Positions 24,568 through 35,770 of a DNA stretch of 64,000 nucleotides are shown piece after piece. The notes below the pieces were generated by a model. It ran no database searches, was not told the origin of the DNA, and saw only the letters and a program-made list of their open reading frames with translations. Origin of the DNA: Thuidium tamariscinum (lineage: Eukaryota; Streptophyta; Bryopsida; Hypnales; Thuidiaceae); assembly GCA_947034885.2 (NCBI GenBank), contig OX344751.2:37229082-37293081 (forward strand), in the 5' to 3' direction. Numbering within the stretch: position 1 is the stretch's first letter; the number at the start of each line of letters is the position of its first letter. A program made the translations under genes and the position numbers.

Positions 24568-27175
24568 ATGGCGAGGACTACACGGAGCCGGGCGCGACTT
24601 GGAGAGAATCCTGAGGAGCAGGTGGCACAGCATGAGGTAATACGGCCTCACTGATTCAATTTTTTTTCGTTTCTCTGAGCCGCACGGAGTGTGCACAGAC
24701 GTGTCTTGCGGTCTGGAGTTGTTTCAATTTCTTGTAATTCACGGTAGTGATGACAAACTTGGTTTCAAATGATGAGTGGGAAGTCAACCTTCATCTTGGA
24801 TCCAGAGAGCTGAAAGCGAGAGAGTATGGGTTTTAGACGTTCTTCTTTGGTAGATAGCGTTCACAGATCGGGCTCCACATTCAAGGCGCGAGGACAGAGT
24901 CCAAGGTGCGAGCTTCGGGAGTATCGCGCCACGCGCCTCCTACGTGGCAGGCGCACCCTGGACTTTCTCCCGCATGATGCGCACTAAGGGATTGACCACG
25001 TAGCTCGTGTCACGCGCCACTCTTTCAACTCACGCGCGCCTTGTCTGTCGCAACACGCCACGCGCTTCCGTCGCGCCCACAGCGCTCTCCGTGCCCTCTT
25101 ACCCTATGCCACTGCAGCACTACGACCACCACGCCCTGCGCGCCCTGCGCCACCAGTGCCAAGCGCGCCCAGCACGCCTTCTGCCCCCGTGCACCCTGGA
25201 TTCTTCCGCTGGCAGTGGTTTTGGATTTCTTTCCTTCGAGTTCTCATGACCGTTGTCAATTTTATGAATGCAGAGTTTAGGTAGCACGAGCCAGCTTGAA
25301 AAACCAAGTCGGATCCGACATGGTTCTCCTAGTTGGCTCGTACTACCCACAGATGAAGTTCAAAATCTGCTTAGACTAACTGAGATTCAGATCTTGCAAT
25401 TTTTTTAAGTTCAATAGGCACTGTCGGATTTCAATTTTTGCATTCCCGATGTAACTCATGGTGGCGTCTAGTTTTCACTTCGAGGTGCAGGTTAATCATA
25501 TTCACATCTAAACTCGTTTGATTGTTCAGTTCCTTTTCAGTTCGATGATTTGAATCTAATTAGAAATGATGGCATGCATTTCGGAGGTACCACGAGGCAC
25601 CCCACGAAACCCCGTTGGATCAGACTTAGTTTTGTGCGGTGCCTCGTGGTACTTAAGAAAGCGCCGTTTTTTTTAAGTCAAATAACCTGGCGTTCACTTA
25701 CAGTTCAATGACTGCCGACTTGGAGGCATCTGGAAGTTCCGTTTTTGATTTCGAACCTGCTGACCTGTGGAGAGGGGAGAGTTCACTGACTGATTCGGTA
25801 CTTAAACTTCAAGTTCCGGTTTGGATTTCGAATCTGCTGACCTGTGGAGAGGGAAGAGTTTACTGACTGATTCGGTACTGAAACTTGATGAGAACCTCAA
25901 GTATCAAGACACTAAGTCCGAGAATTTCACTTACAACATACACTGTTGTTTTCAGTTCATGGATACAAATTTGTCTTCGTGGATCTCAAGAATTGCTAGA
26001 AGTCCATAATTTAGCCTGTCACTCTAAAAGTAATGGTATGAGAGAGAAATTTTGAAGATTTGCATTGCCCTCATGCACTTATTTGTGGAAATTTCAAAAA
26101 AATGGTGAGAATTTGGGGTACTAGTGTACTACGAGCTGCAGCAAAAAACCAAGTCGGATCCGACTTGGTTTTCTGCTGCAGCTCGTAGTACCCCAAAATC
26201 TCACCATTTTTTTGAACTTGGATGATTCTCGCACTTGAACAGGTCAAGAATATTTTACTTTGGCAGTACTAAATCATCTTCTGAACGATGAAAGTTCCTT
26301 TTTTTCCTCTACCCCCGCGTTCTCTAACGTTTCGTTTCATAGATGTTCCATAATTATCATTGGAACTCTATTTCATTGACATTTTCAATTCTAGTTTCAG
26401 TTGTCATAATCCTTCACTTGAAGTTCAAACTTTCTACCTTGCTTCTTGAAAGTATATTAAACATACAATCCTATTATCTATAGATATTAACCTTGATTGT
26501 TTTTGGATTAGGCCACTACTGGAGCTACCAACGTGGGTGAAGGCAGTGAAGAATTACAGCAACAAGTATGCCTTCCTACACTTGTCAAATTTCTTAAAGA
26601 AGTGTCTTAATTCTCTCATGATTGAAATAGCTAAGTCATTTGGCAGTATGATGTAATATACATTTGAAAAAATGGCCAAATTTCATTTACTTCAAAATAT
26701 GACTTCAAGATTGATTGTAAAGTGTTGTACTTCATTGTCCAGGGGCAAACGCTAGAAAGTTTCATCTACAGAGAATCAGCGTCCTGTGGTGCAAGGTGTT
26801 CCATGTATGGAAGTTGGTGGATCCTCTAAGCCCCAGAAATCTACACACTCTGGTGTTTCCCTCTCTACGCATGAAGGCAATGTGCATCAAAACTTGGTGA
26901 GTTTCGATGACGTCATGGATGCTGCAGAGCGAGCCGTTGATGCATTCAAAACTAGTGTGCTTAGTGGGACTAGGGGCAATGGCCCATGGTTTTCATCTTT
27001 CAGCTCTGAAGAGGAATATTCATCTGACATGGAGCTCTCGAACTCTAGCAGTGTTGAGTTCTTCGATTTGTATACAGGAGAGAGTGTTGTAAATCTAGAC
27101 TTGTTTCAGTCTGATGAGATCATTGTCCTTAGCTCAGAATCTGATGAGGATGATGATGTGCAAATCATAGATTAG
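24568..27175 (+). CDS. Gene A: small nuclear-type protein with acidic SIM-like tail (three exons)
   Basis: Exons 24568-24636, 26512-26565 and 26756-27175, all joined in phase 0 at GT..AG sites, give about 180 residues. The N-terminus is Arg-rich (MARTTRSRARLGE). The middle has VSFDDVMDAAERAVDAFK. The tail, EIIVLSSESDEDDD followed by VQIID, fits the hydrophobic-core-plus-acidic pattern of SUMO-interacting motifs. A diverged copy on the minus strand at 53,981-54,420 keeps NLVSF, MDVVERA and VIILSSDSEGDD, so the protein family is real. I do not recognise it beyond that. It precedes gene B by 223 bp in both copies' order. Intron 1 is about 1.9 kb and contains three foldback hairpins. The function is unknown, and the SIM reading is inference. 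Confidence 0.6.
25280..25347. repeat. Foldback with GTCGGATCCGAC core (1)
   Basis: The left arm GGTAGCACGAGCCA pairs with the right arm TGGCTCGTACTACC around the central AAGTCGGATCCGACATGG. It lies in intron 1 of gene A. Confidence 0.8.
25586..25652. repeat. Foldback with degenerate core (2)
   Basis: The left arm GGTACCACGAGGCACC pairs with the right arm GGTGCCTCGTGGTAC. The centre CCGTTGGATCAGACTT is a degenerate form of the GTCGGATCCGAC core. It is 240 bp from foldback 1, in the same intron. Confidence 0.75.
25731..25892. repeat. Tandem duplication, unit about 77 bp, two copies
   Basis: AGTTCCGTTTTTGATTTCGA and the following block ending CTGACTGATTCGGTACT recur about 77 bp later with a few changes. 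It lies in gene A intron 1 and is non-coding. Confidence 0.75.
26094..26215. repeat. Long foldback with GTCGGATCCGAC core (3)
   Basis: The arms of about 57 bp are nearly perfect. The outer part TCAAAAAAATGGTGAGA mirrors TCTCACCATTTTTTTGA. The inner part runs through GGGGTACT, CGAGCTGCAGC and AACCAAGTCGGATCCGACTT. The left arm has an extra 8 bp (AGTGTACT). It lies in gene A intron 1, about 300 bp before exon 2. Transcribed, it would form a long hairpin. Confidence 0.9.
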
Positions 27176-27828
27176 ATAGACTTGTAAACTTAAGAATAGC
27201 AAATACTATTCCAGGATGTACCCTCACTAAGGCTACTTTAATATTGTAAATGTGCTTGATCCTCGCTTTGCAAGTACTATTTTTTACTTGAAGTAAAGCA
27301 TTTTCTTACAAATGTATCAATTTGTTTATATTAAATTTTATTATTGTTTTTGTTCACTATGAATATTTTATTTATTAAATTTGAATTTGCACTCCTAGAT
27401 GGATATCTCCCTTTCCAAAACCACGGATGAAGAGACAATCTTCGAAACACCAAACTCTCAAAACCAGAGACAGCCAGAGATTGAACAAGCAGAAGGAGAA
27501 GGAGAAGGAGAGGAAGGAGAGGAGGACACGGAGATTATCATTCAAGACCGTGAGGAGAAGTTGATGTCAGAGGAAGAACTCCGACATATTCAAAAAGGTG
27601 ATGTTGTGAAGCTGTTGGGACAACTTCGGATGAAGCTCGAAGAGGTATTTTGTATGCATATTCCGTTGTGCAGACTTGTGGCAATGCCAATGGTCAGACC
27701 GGCATTAGCATCTGATATCGCAAAACTTGAGCAAGAGTTTGCAGCTGGAGGATACCAAGATGGAGCTGTGGTATTCTATGTGTCAATGACAAACGAAGAT
27801 GGAAACACTGAAGAGTTCACCCAACAAG

Positions 27829-28929
27829 CACTACTAGAAAAATCATGTCCAGATCAACAAAAATTTAACAGAAAATTGTTGATATGTTTTATTGATTTGG
27901 ACGTGTTGTCCCGGACATACGAGAACAGAAAAGTGTTGATTGGTTTGTTCATTTTTTTGTTAATTTGGACATTCATGAGAAAAATTTGAAAACATAAATT
28001 TTTTCGGACCAACCAAAATCTGCCACGTGGCAGATGCCACATCAGCAAAGTCGAGCCACGTAGGCAGCCCTATCACGCGGGCAGGCCACCTAGGCAGCCC
28101 CGTTACGCGGGTGGCCGCCGACCATAAGGTTTGAACCTTAGACCTCAAGGTTGAGGTCCAAAGTCTTAAGCTACTACAACATGCTTAGCCACAAGTGATC
28201 TACAATGGAATTAGAATTAATTTAGCTACTTCTTCCTTTTAGTTTGTCTTTATTATGTTAAAATGAGCTGACTTTGATGGCTGTTTACACATAGAAAAAA
28301 AACTTATTTAAGAAAATTTCCAACTAATAAAAGTTGGAATATACAACAAAATTTCACTTGAAAAAATCCTTTTGAGATTTCAAGTCCCCAATAAAAAGTT
28401 ATGGATAGAATTTAGAGAAGGTTTCTTAAAATGTCAAATACAATGTCCTCTTTAATCCTTCTCTGATTTTTGTTCATAACTTTTGATTGGAAACTTGAAA
28501 TCTCAAACGGATTTTTGGAGATGAAAGATAATTTTATTTTTCAACTTTCATTAGTTTAAAGTTTTCTCAAAAAAGTTGTTTTACTATGCAAAAATGGCCA
28601 CCAAAGTCTGCTGATGTTCAAAAACACTAAATTTTGAATGATTGACTTGGGAAGAAGCATTTGTTTTTGCATAAAATTTCAAGCACGGTTATTTAGACAT
28701 TGCACAAATGTAGAAACTTATATGAAACTTTTGAAATTCCTAGTTAACAAATAAGTGTAAATTTTTTTGTTGATTTGGACATTGCACTACCCAAATCAAC
28801 AAAAAATTTTACACTTATTTGTTAACTAGTGCCAAATCAACAAAATTTTGTGAAAACGGTCGATACAGTACCCAAATTAACAAAAATTTGTTGATTTTTT
28901 GTTGATTTGGACATCATTTTCTAGTAGTG
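27829..28929. mobile_element. Non-autonomous CACTA element, 1,101 bp
   Basis: Both ends read CACTACTAGAAAA inward. They are flanked by an exact 3-bp target duplication AAG (27826-27828 and 28930-28932), as expected for CACTA/EnSpm elements. Subterminal copies of TTGTTGATTTGGAC occur in both orientations, with a strong internal hairpin at 28,745-28,840. No transposase is encoded. It sits inside the first coding exon of gene B, and removing it with one AAG restores the frame seen in copy 2 of the gene. A related internal stretch (28,440-28,650) is found at 63,190-63,370. Confidence 0.92.
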
Positions 28930-31900
28930 AAGAGATAGACAATTGGAACCCCATTTGGAAGGAGAAGAATGAGGTCTTCAAACAGAAGTTTGAGTCAAAG
29001 CCAGAGCTTCAGTTCTTGAAGAACTTGAAGCTCTTCATTTGCAATGGGAACCACAAACGAGTTGCTTGGATGAATTACATTTCCAAGCACTCAGACAAGC
29101 ACTGCAATGTGGACTCTATTATGTTGGATACGAAAGGGCGCAATGAACTTGTCATGCAAGTCATGCATGACGTAAACAAGTAAGTTCTTTCTTTCATATT
29201 GTTTTTATTTTTCAAAGAAATATTCAATTTGAACGTTGTATTTTCTTGGAGGTAGTTTAGATCTTTGGCTTATATTGCATTGAATTGTTTTCAGGTTTGT
29301 AGAAGACTCCCATGTGAAGATGAACTTGGTACACACCTTGTACTAAATTCAGAAGTACGGAATGCTACCCATAGCAAAGTTTGCAGCTTTATTTAGGCCT
29401 GCAGAGAGGAAGAGGTGCCTTGAGGACAAGGTGACTAAAAAATGGTATTCAATTCAACCCGAGGTCTTCACATCCTTCATCTTCCGGATAAGGTCTTTCA
29501 ACTAGTTTTTGATAAATATATTTTTATTTTAAAAAATCATCATTGTCCATATTGACTTCACATCTAATTGGGTTTTTTGTGCAGCAAGAAATTTCACAAG
29601 CTGTAGATGCAATAGTAAGAAGGTACATGGAGGCCACACAAGAGACTGGAAGTGTACCACTACAGGCAGCCGAAGCAATGAGGTTGGGAGCAAGGGAATG
29701 AACAAAGGTGGCCATGGTGAAGATGTTCAAATTGCTAGCGGTGGCCAACTCAGCAAACGGAGAGGACTTCCTTAAAGAGGTACAATTCAGTAATTTATCT
29801 CCAACTTCATTTAAATTGTTCAAAAGACAGTTCAAATCCATATTGAAAAACTAATTGAAGTCTTCTTGTAGGTGGAAAAGCATTGGGGCAATTACGAGGT
29901 GCCTGAAATGACTTTGGAGAAGCTCCATTTGGTCGCCACTTGCAAGATGACTGCAAAGCACAAGACAAAGATACTTCAATGGTGGAATTCTTCTACTCTT
30001 TCACGTGAATCAAGGAAGTTGCCACCAAAACCTGTCTCCGAACTCTTACTTCCTCAATTTTTGGTGAAGTGCACTTGGTACGCTAGGGTAAGTGTTCAAT
30101 ATCTTTTCAAGAGTGCTTTGATATTAGGAGAATTCCAGATCCTCTATGATGCCTTTAAAATGGCATCAGTTGGGGTCCTTCATTGAATTTGAAGGGGTAC
30201 TTAGCAAAGACGCACTCTATTTTTTCCCATAATTTTCATGTATTTTGACACTGCAATTTTTGTGAAGGTACATGATTTTAATAAGATAACTAGACTTTAG
30301 GTACTACTTGTCATTTGAATTATAGTACCATAATCGATTTTTCTTGCTAGCGACAAACAATAAACAATTAAGTAGTAATGGTTTATGAGTTTCTCAACTT
30401 ATTAGTGAGAATGTATTTTCTTAAATATTATAGGTACTTTATATTCTAGAAGTTTGCACAATCTAATTCCTTTCATTCAATAATAAAACACTTGGTAGTT
30501 CTTTTCATTAAAATATTTGGTAATACAACTGAACTTTTTGACTATATCCCATTTTTCAGATAGAAGATGCTGCAGTGGAGTTTTTTTGACAAAATTGTAA
30601 AAGAAGACAACCTTTCCATCGACTACAACGTAAAACCAAAACCAGAGCGGCTACCAGAGGACATAGAAGGATGGAGGCAGAAGATTTGGGAACATGGCTT
30701 CATGAATTACTTCAAGGGCCAGAAGTACTTCAAGAGGGGCCAAACTTTTTCATCTCACGAAGGCTCTAACACTGTGGTGCGCAGAGTCCTTTATCGGTAT
30801 GTCATTTTCTTTACTACTTGAAATTTTGTGGCGTCATTGTATACTTTGTAATTATAGAAATCCCATAGCATCTTCTACTTCATTATAAATCTTGAATTCG
30901 TATTGTCTTGGCTATTTTTCCACCCTTAAAAGGATTGTAATTTACAACTTCTATGTTATATTTTGCTCTTACTCTTTCATTTTGAGATTGAACAATGCTC
31001 CATATAACTCATTATGATTGAATTACAGGTACTTCAAGTTAGAGCTTGAAGCAAAGGGGGCCATTGCAAAACTGGACCTCCCTCAATTCCTTCCACGCTT
31101 CCTCAACCGCAATTCGAGTTCATGCATGTTCAGCCCACATCGATTGCGCACCTACACTACTGCTCATCTCTTTGGCGCGGGTTGGTACTTGGATTGCACA
31201 CTGGAGTTCACTCATAATTCGGAGGCTAAGCTGAGGGCATCATTGGAGGGCAAGGGGATAGTAGATTTGGAGGCTGTTGATGAGTTCATCGGCATGGATG
31301 ATGATGTTAAGAGGAGGGCCATCAACAAGAGGGATGCACTGGACCGAAAGAAAGAAGTGAAGAATCAACTCATCGTGGAGGCCAAGGAGAAAAAGCAAGC
31401 GGAGAAATCAGCAAAGAAGGCGGAGAAAGAGGCCGAGAAGGCGGAGAAAGAAGCCGAGAAGGAGAAGGAAGAGAAGACTAAGGCCAAGGGAAAGAAGAAA
31501 GTGGAAGAGAAAGGACAAGTCTTAGCTTCCTCCACTGTGAATCAAACACAAGGCGGAGTACCAAGGAAAATCACCATCTCACAGCTCACTGAAGATGTCA
31601 TTTCACGAGTCACACAAGCCATGGTCCTCTCCGATGATGATGTGCCAAAGACTGAGGATTTAATCCTTAATATTTGCATTGAGGACATCGCCATGGATAT
31701 GGAGGACAAAAGACAGGGTGCCTACGACGAGGTCTTGAAGTACTTGGTTCAGGTGATCTCTTCAAACATCTTTGCTCAAATTTATTTTACTTATTGTCAA
31801 TGATATGAATGCTATGCACCAAAGTTGCTATAATGAAACATTGAAGAAAAATTTATCTCTGGTCCACAATTATATTTTGTATTCAAGAATTTTTGTATTT

Positions 31901-31940
31901 GAAAAAATTAGTGAGACAACAAGGCAGAATTTACAATTTT

Positions 31941-31954
31941 GTCGGATCCGATGG
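31941..31954. repeat. Isolated GTCGGATCCGA core in gene B intron 6
   Basis: GTCGGATCCGATGG without obvious long arms. The preceding sequence (AAGGCA, then ACAATTTT) resembles that before the core at 33,801, suggesting both belong to one dispersed repeat. Confidence 0.5.
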
Positions 31955-33571
31955 AATCACTTAAACCGCTATTTTGTTCTGTATTTCCCTACTCAACATT
32001 ATCCACATTCATATGGTTTTGTTTTCTCTAGGAATAGTTGAACATATTGACAAATGTAATTTCTTTTTCAGCTCAGACTTTTATTGAAGTGACCCTAAAA
32101 TTCCTAATGTTGTACTAAATACTATGAATCTGCTTTGAAAGGTAGAAAAGTATACAATACTAATATATTGAAATTCTATTGAAATATGCTTTTGCAGATG
32201 GCAGAGGGCAAAACTCGCATGTTTGAAGGTGTGGCAAATGCAAGGGCTGATGTTGATGTCATCTTTATTGACTATCCAGAGTACTTGCCTGTACTAGGCA
32301 TTTCTCTTACGTCGAAGGAGGTGCCAAATTGGAATGCAGATTTAGAAGCTAATGCTTTGCAATCCGCTTGCACCTTTGCAGTAGAGCATCTGTACAATGA
32401 TGGATGCATCATTGTGTTTCACTCCTTCAGCATTGCATCCAGGGAAGATCTAGCAAGAGTTTGCGAAGCATTTAACTTCAAGAAGAAGAAAGACTGGCTA
32501 GGCATGAACCGCATGCATTTCACCTCGCCAATGGACACCACAAAAACGGTAATTTCAGTATAGATGCTTCAGTTTTTGTCACCTATTTTCTTTTAAAATT
32601 CTATTCATTGATCTCTAATGTTCTTGTGTCATATATGTTGCAGACACAGAAGTTTGGAGTCACTCTCCTTGTCAAGGACCTCAAAGCAAAAGGCGAATCC
32701 AAATTTTCTTTCAAGCGTACTGAGATGATGAAAAAGGCTAGGGTGGATGTTGAGAATGATGACATGCTGATGAATTACATGCATGCAGATGACATCTCCA
32801 TGAATGGGAAGAAGCCATGGAGAGGCCCACGTGAAAAAGATCCAAGGTTCTTCACCCTCCTCCTTGAAGCCACAAGCAATGAAGGGGATGTCATTGTGGA
32901 CTGCACGGCATCCACAGGTTTGTCTTCAATTTTAATATTTCACACTTCTATGTCATTGTAACAATTTTGTCATCTCTCTAATACATTTTCATTACATGAA
33001 TGCCCTAGGTGCTTGCATTTTGGCTTGTAGAGGAACTGGACGCAACATTCTAGCTTTTGAGGGGGACAAAGATGTTTTCAATGCCATTTTGAAGTCCATG
33101 AAGAAGTCGTCACCTTCAATGCCAGTGGCTCCAACCCCCGAGACAACAGTGGACTTGACAATGGATGTGCAAGACGCGGCGCCTATTGTGCCTCGCAAGT
33201 TCGTTCGCAAGGGAAAATCCAGTAAGTAAGTAGAAACTTCTTTCATTCTTTATTATTTTTCTTCATATCACATTTGCAAAGACTAATATAATGTCTTCAA
33301 TTTTTGCAGAGGTTGTGGATTGATCTTGAGAGAGGTCATGGAACAAAATCAAAGGCTTGTCGTTAGTCCAGAGAAGCCTTTCAAGCTACCACCGTATGCA
33401 GAGCAGATGGCAAGTGCCTTTGCAAATTTTGGTTGTTCCAAATCAAAACAATGCAAAGACACTTACGCCCTCAATGTCTTACAGTTTATAGATGCTTCTG
33501 CATCTGAGGGACGGGAGTCCTCAGAGTCCTCTACAGGGTCAGATTCAGTGACTGAGTCCACAGCCACTTAG

Positions 33572-34334
33572 ATTCTTGAGATTGACTAATCTCTTGAATC
33601 ATACTATTGTGTATTATTTGGATTTTATTTGGATTGGATTTGTGTGTTTTATGGCTATTTCTAGAAGTCTCAAATTTCTCTTTCTATTATTTGATTTTTG
33701 TTTTGAAAACATCTAAGGCAATGGCTCTTGCTAGTTCTTCCAAAACCTACACCGAAAATAAATAAATAAATTTTGAGGCAAGAAGGCAACACGTACAATT
33801 CCGTCAGATCCGACAAACCTTTACATATTGACCATCCAATTCTTTCTCTTCATTATACATCTCATAATCAATCTTCTTTCAACAACACCTAGATTGACTT
33901 ATTTAGTGCATGAGTTGCATCAAATTAGAGTATTTCCAATGCCATTTTTTATTTCAAGGTTTGAGTATTTATGAGATGTTCTTTGCTGTTTTCATTTTGA
34001 CTTCACATTCCTTAATTTATCTCTATATAAAAAAGATTTAATATTCTAAATTAAAGCTAATCGACAATATAAACCTAAGTGCTTTGATTCTCACAATTAG
34101 ATTTTATATCCCTACTCTTGTGTATACAATGTCCATGATCATAGGTGTATGCAAAGAGAAAATGAAGAAGAAAACAAAAAGTGACTTCTGTAGTCACATC
34201 TTTCAAAATAGACATCATATCTTCTTTGTCGCCTAAACGTTGAAAGTCCACGATTACAAGTACTAAACTCTAATTTTTGTTACCCTAAAATCCACGATCA
34301 TAGGTGGTCAACTCAAATTTTTTTCAAAATAAAT
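33572..34334. other. Gene-free stretch after gene B
   Basis: The first about 95 bp after the stop is still similar to the sequence after gene B copy 2 (TCTCTTGAATCA and GTTTTATGGCTA), so the duplicated unit includes a 3'UTR. A degenerate palindrome core CCGTCAGATCCGAC lies at 33,801-33,814. No gene is seen in the rest. Confidence 0.55.
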
Positions 34335-34387
34335 TTCCCGCTCACAAGCTCATAGGCTCCTGCTCCCCCGCTCGCCTGCTAGCAATC
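34335..34387. repeat. GAGC-rich junction motif, copy 2 (inverted)
   Basis: CCCGCTCACAAGCTCATAGG followed by further GCTC units and ending CTGCTAGCAATCC. It is the complement of the motif at 47,928-47,975. It directly precedes the left edge of the repeat that starts at about 34,390. Confidence 0.55.
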
Positions 34388-34389
34388 CT

Positions 34390-35770
34390 GGTCCTTTTTT
34401 CATTCAAAAATAAAAAAATAATCTCAAAACTTATTAGAAAATGTATTCAAATTACTTTATTGGTTTATGATGTTTCCATAACCAATTGTAGAAATTTATA
34501 ATTTGATATCGGATATTTAACTTATTTTTTATTATTTTGCAAATCATCCTATATACTACAAAAAAGGGCTATGTCTAAAAAGAATTCAAAATTGAAGATT
34601 TCTTTGAATATCATACTTGAAATATGAAAAGTGAGTTGTAAAGTAGTAAATAGGCCAAAAACCATAATAAAATTCTAACATATATATATATACATATATA
34701 TATGTTTGTATTATCTATTGATATGAAATTAGCTACTAAATCCTAATAAATACGAAAATTAAATATTAAATATTAAATTAATTTTGATTCTTCAAAATAA
34801 TATGGCTATATGTGTTAAAGCAAGAACTAATGTTTTTAGAAAACTAATCTCAATTGTAAATTAGGCTATTTGCAATGATTTCATTATTAATTCCTTGGTG
34901 CTCGAGTGGGGTACTCGAAGCATGCTTATACCCATGTAGTGAATTTATACACATTGCAACAATGTCACAATAACAATTTTCTTGTTTAAGCCCACACTAT
35001 TTTTGTTTAAGATAAGAGATGATTTAAAATCTAATAGTTTTTTTGAACTTGTAGACCTCATAAACTTAGAGCTTGACTTAGAGTCATAAACAATACACTT
35101 GAACATGTAATCTTATATTTAGAAGTTTCATATATATTTTTATTCATTTTTTCCTTTTATATTTAGTATAAAATAAGGTTTTTGATTAATTTGCGTTTCT
35201 CACTTATTGGAAGAAGAAAGCCTTAGAATTGAAGAGTACTAGTTCATTTTTCTAATCCCTTGTCTAAATAATTCTTTTTCACATTGATCGTGTTTTGAAA
35301 TACCATATTTTGTACGTGATATGAGCTCTTTTTAATTTCTTCAAAATTTCACAATATTTTCAAAGTTCACAAAAAAATCTAGAAATTTTATATGTATAGA
35401 GATATTATTGTGACTACATCCGTGGAAAAGTATATTAAAGGACATGATGAAGATTGTGAAAGTATTGTGGGATATAATGCTAAACCCACTAGTTCATCAT
35501 AGACACTTATATCTAAACTTTTTGCAAATCTATAAGTATACGAAGAGAGTTTGTGATTTGAATTATAACGCTTTTCTAAGTATGCAATGGAATGGTGACA
35601 AATTTGCCTTGAAAATCCGACTTGGCATTATAAACATGAACACTGGAGTACTTTCTGCTCAGCATTGAATTCAAAGTTGTAATGTTGCATTTTTCAACTC
35701 CTTGATCTTTTAGTTTTGGTTTCCTTTAATTTTTGGTTTCTTACTGTTTTTGTTCAAGGGTGTGACTGTC
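34390..35770. repeat. Dispersed repeat, copy 2 of 3
   Basis: Collinear with 46,420-47,800 in direct orientation, including the TATA-rich microsatellite at 34,680-34,705 and the block ending ATGAACACTGG. Its presence on both sides of the syntaxin copy 2 segment suggests the segment is one unit of a tandem (about 12 kb) duplication. No gene is recognised. Confidence 0.8.

Larger units (their letters stand above)
27399..33571 (+). pseudogene. Gene B copy 1: ParB-like / beta-class DNA methyltransferase-like protein, disrupted in 5' half
   Basis: Exons: 27399-27828 plus 28933-29179 (split by a CACTA element), 29295-29487, 29585-29779, 29872-30087, 30560-30796, 31029-31752, 32198-32548, 32644-32917, 33009-33225 and 33310-33571. 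Discounting the insertion and one extra T, the sum is 3,345 nt, exactly 1,115 codons with stop. Residues about 85-235 resemble a ParB/sulfiredoxin-type domain (MPMVRPALASDIAKLEQEF, then ICNGNHKRVAW). A Lys/Glu-rich segment is in exon 6. The C-terminal part has VIFIDYPEYLP (motif IV position), DDGCIIVF-like and GDVIVDCTASTG with GRNILAFEGD (motif I), the order of beta-class N4/N6 methylases. Lesions are TAA at 29344-29346, donor GT to AT at 29488, TGA at 29699-29701 and T7 for T6 at 30581-30587. Exons 6-10 are open. Motif IV lacks the usual PP. Confidence 0.75.

Noticed and set aside
24960-25310. Overlapping Cys/Pro/Arg-rich frames in a GC-rich islet
   Set aside because: Low-complexity GC-rich sequence inside gene A intron 1 with no motif; ends in a foldback hairpin.
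28118-28192. tRNA-like stretch on the minus strand (GGTTCAAACC box) inside the CACTA element
   Set aside because: A B-box-like sequence is present, but the anticodon arm would be an 8-bp stem with a 2-base loop and no acceptor stem pairs; not supported as a tRNA or SINE.
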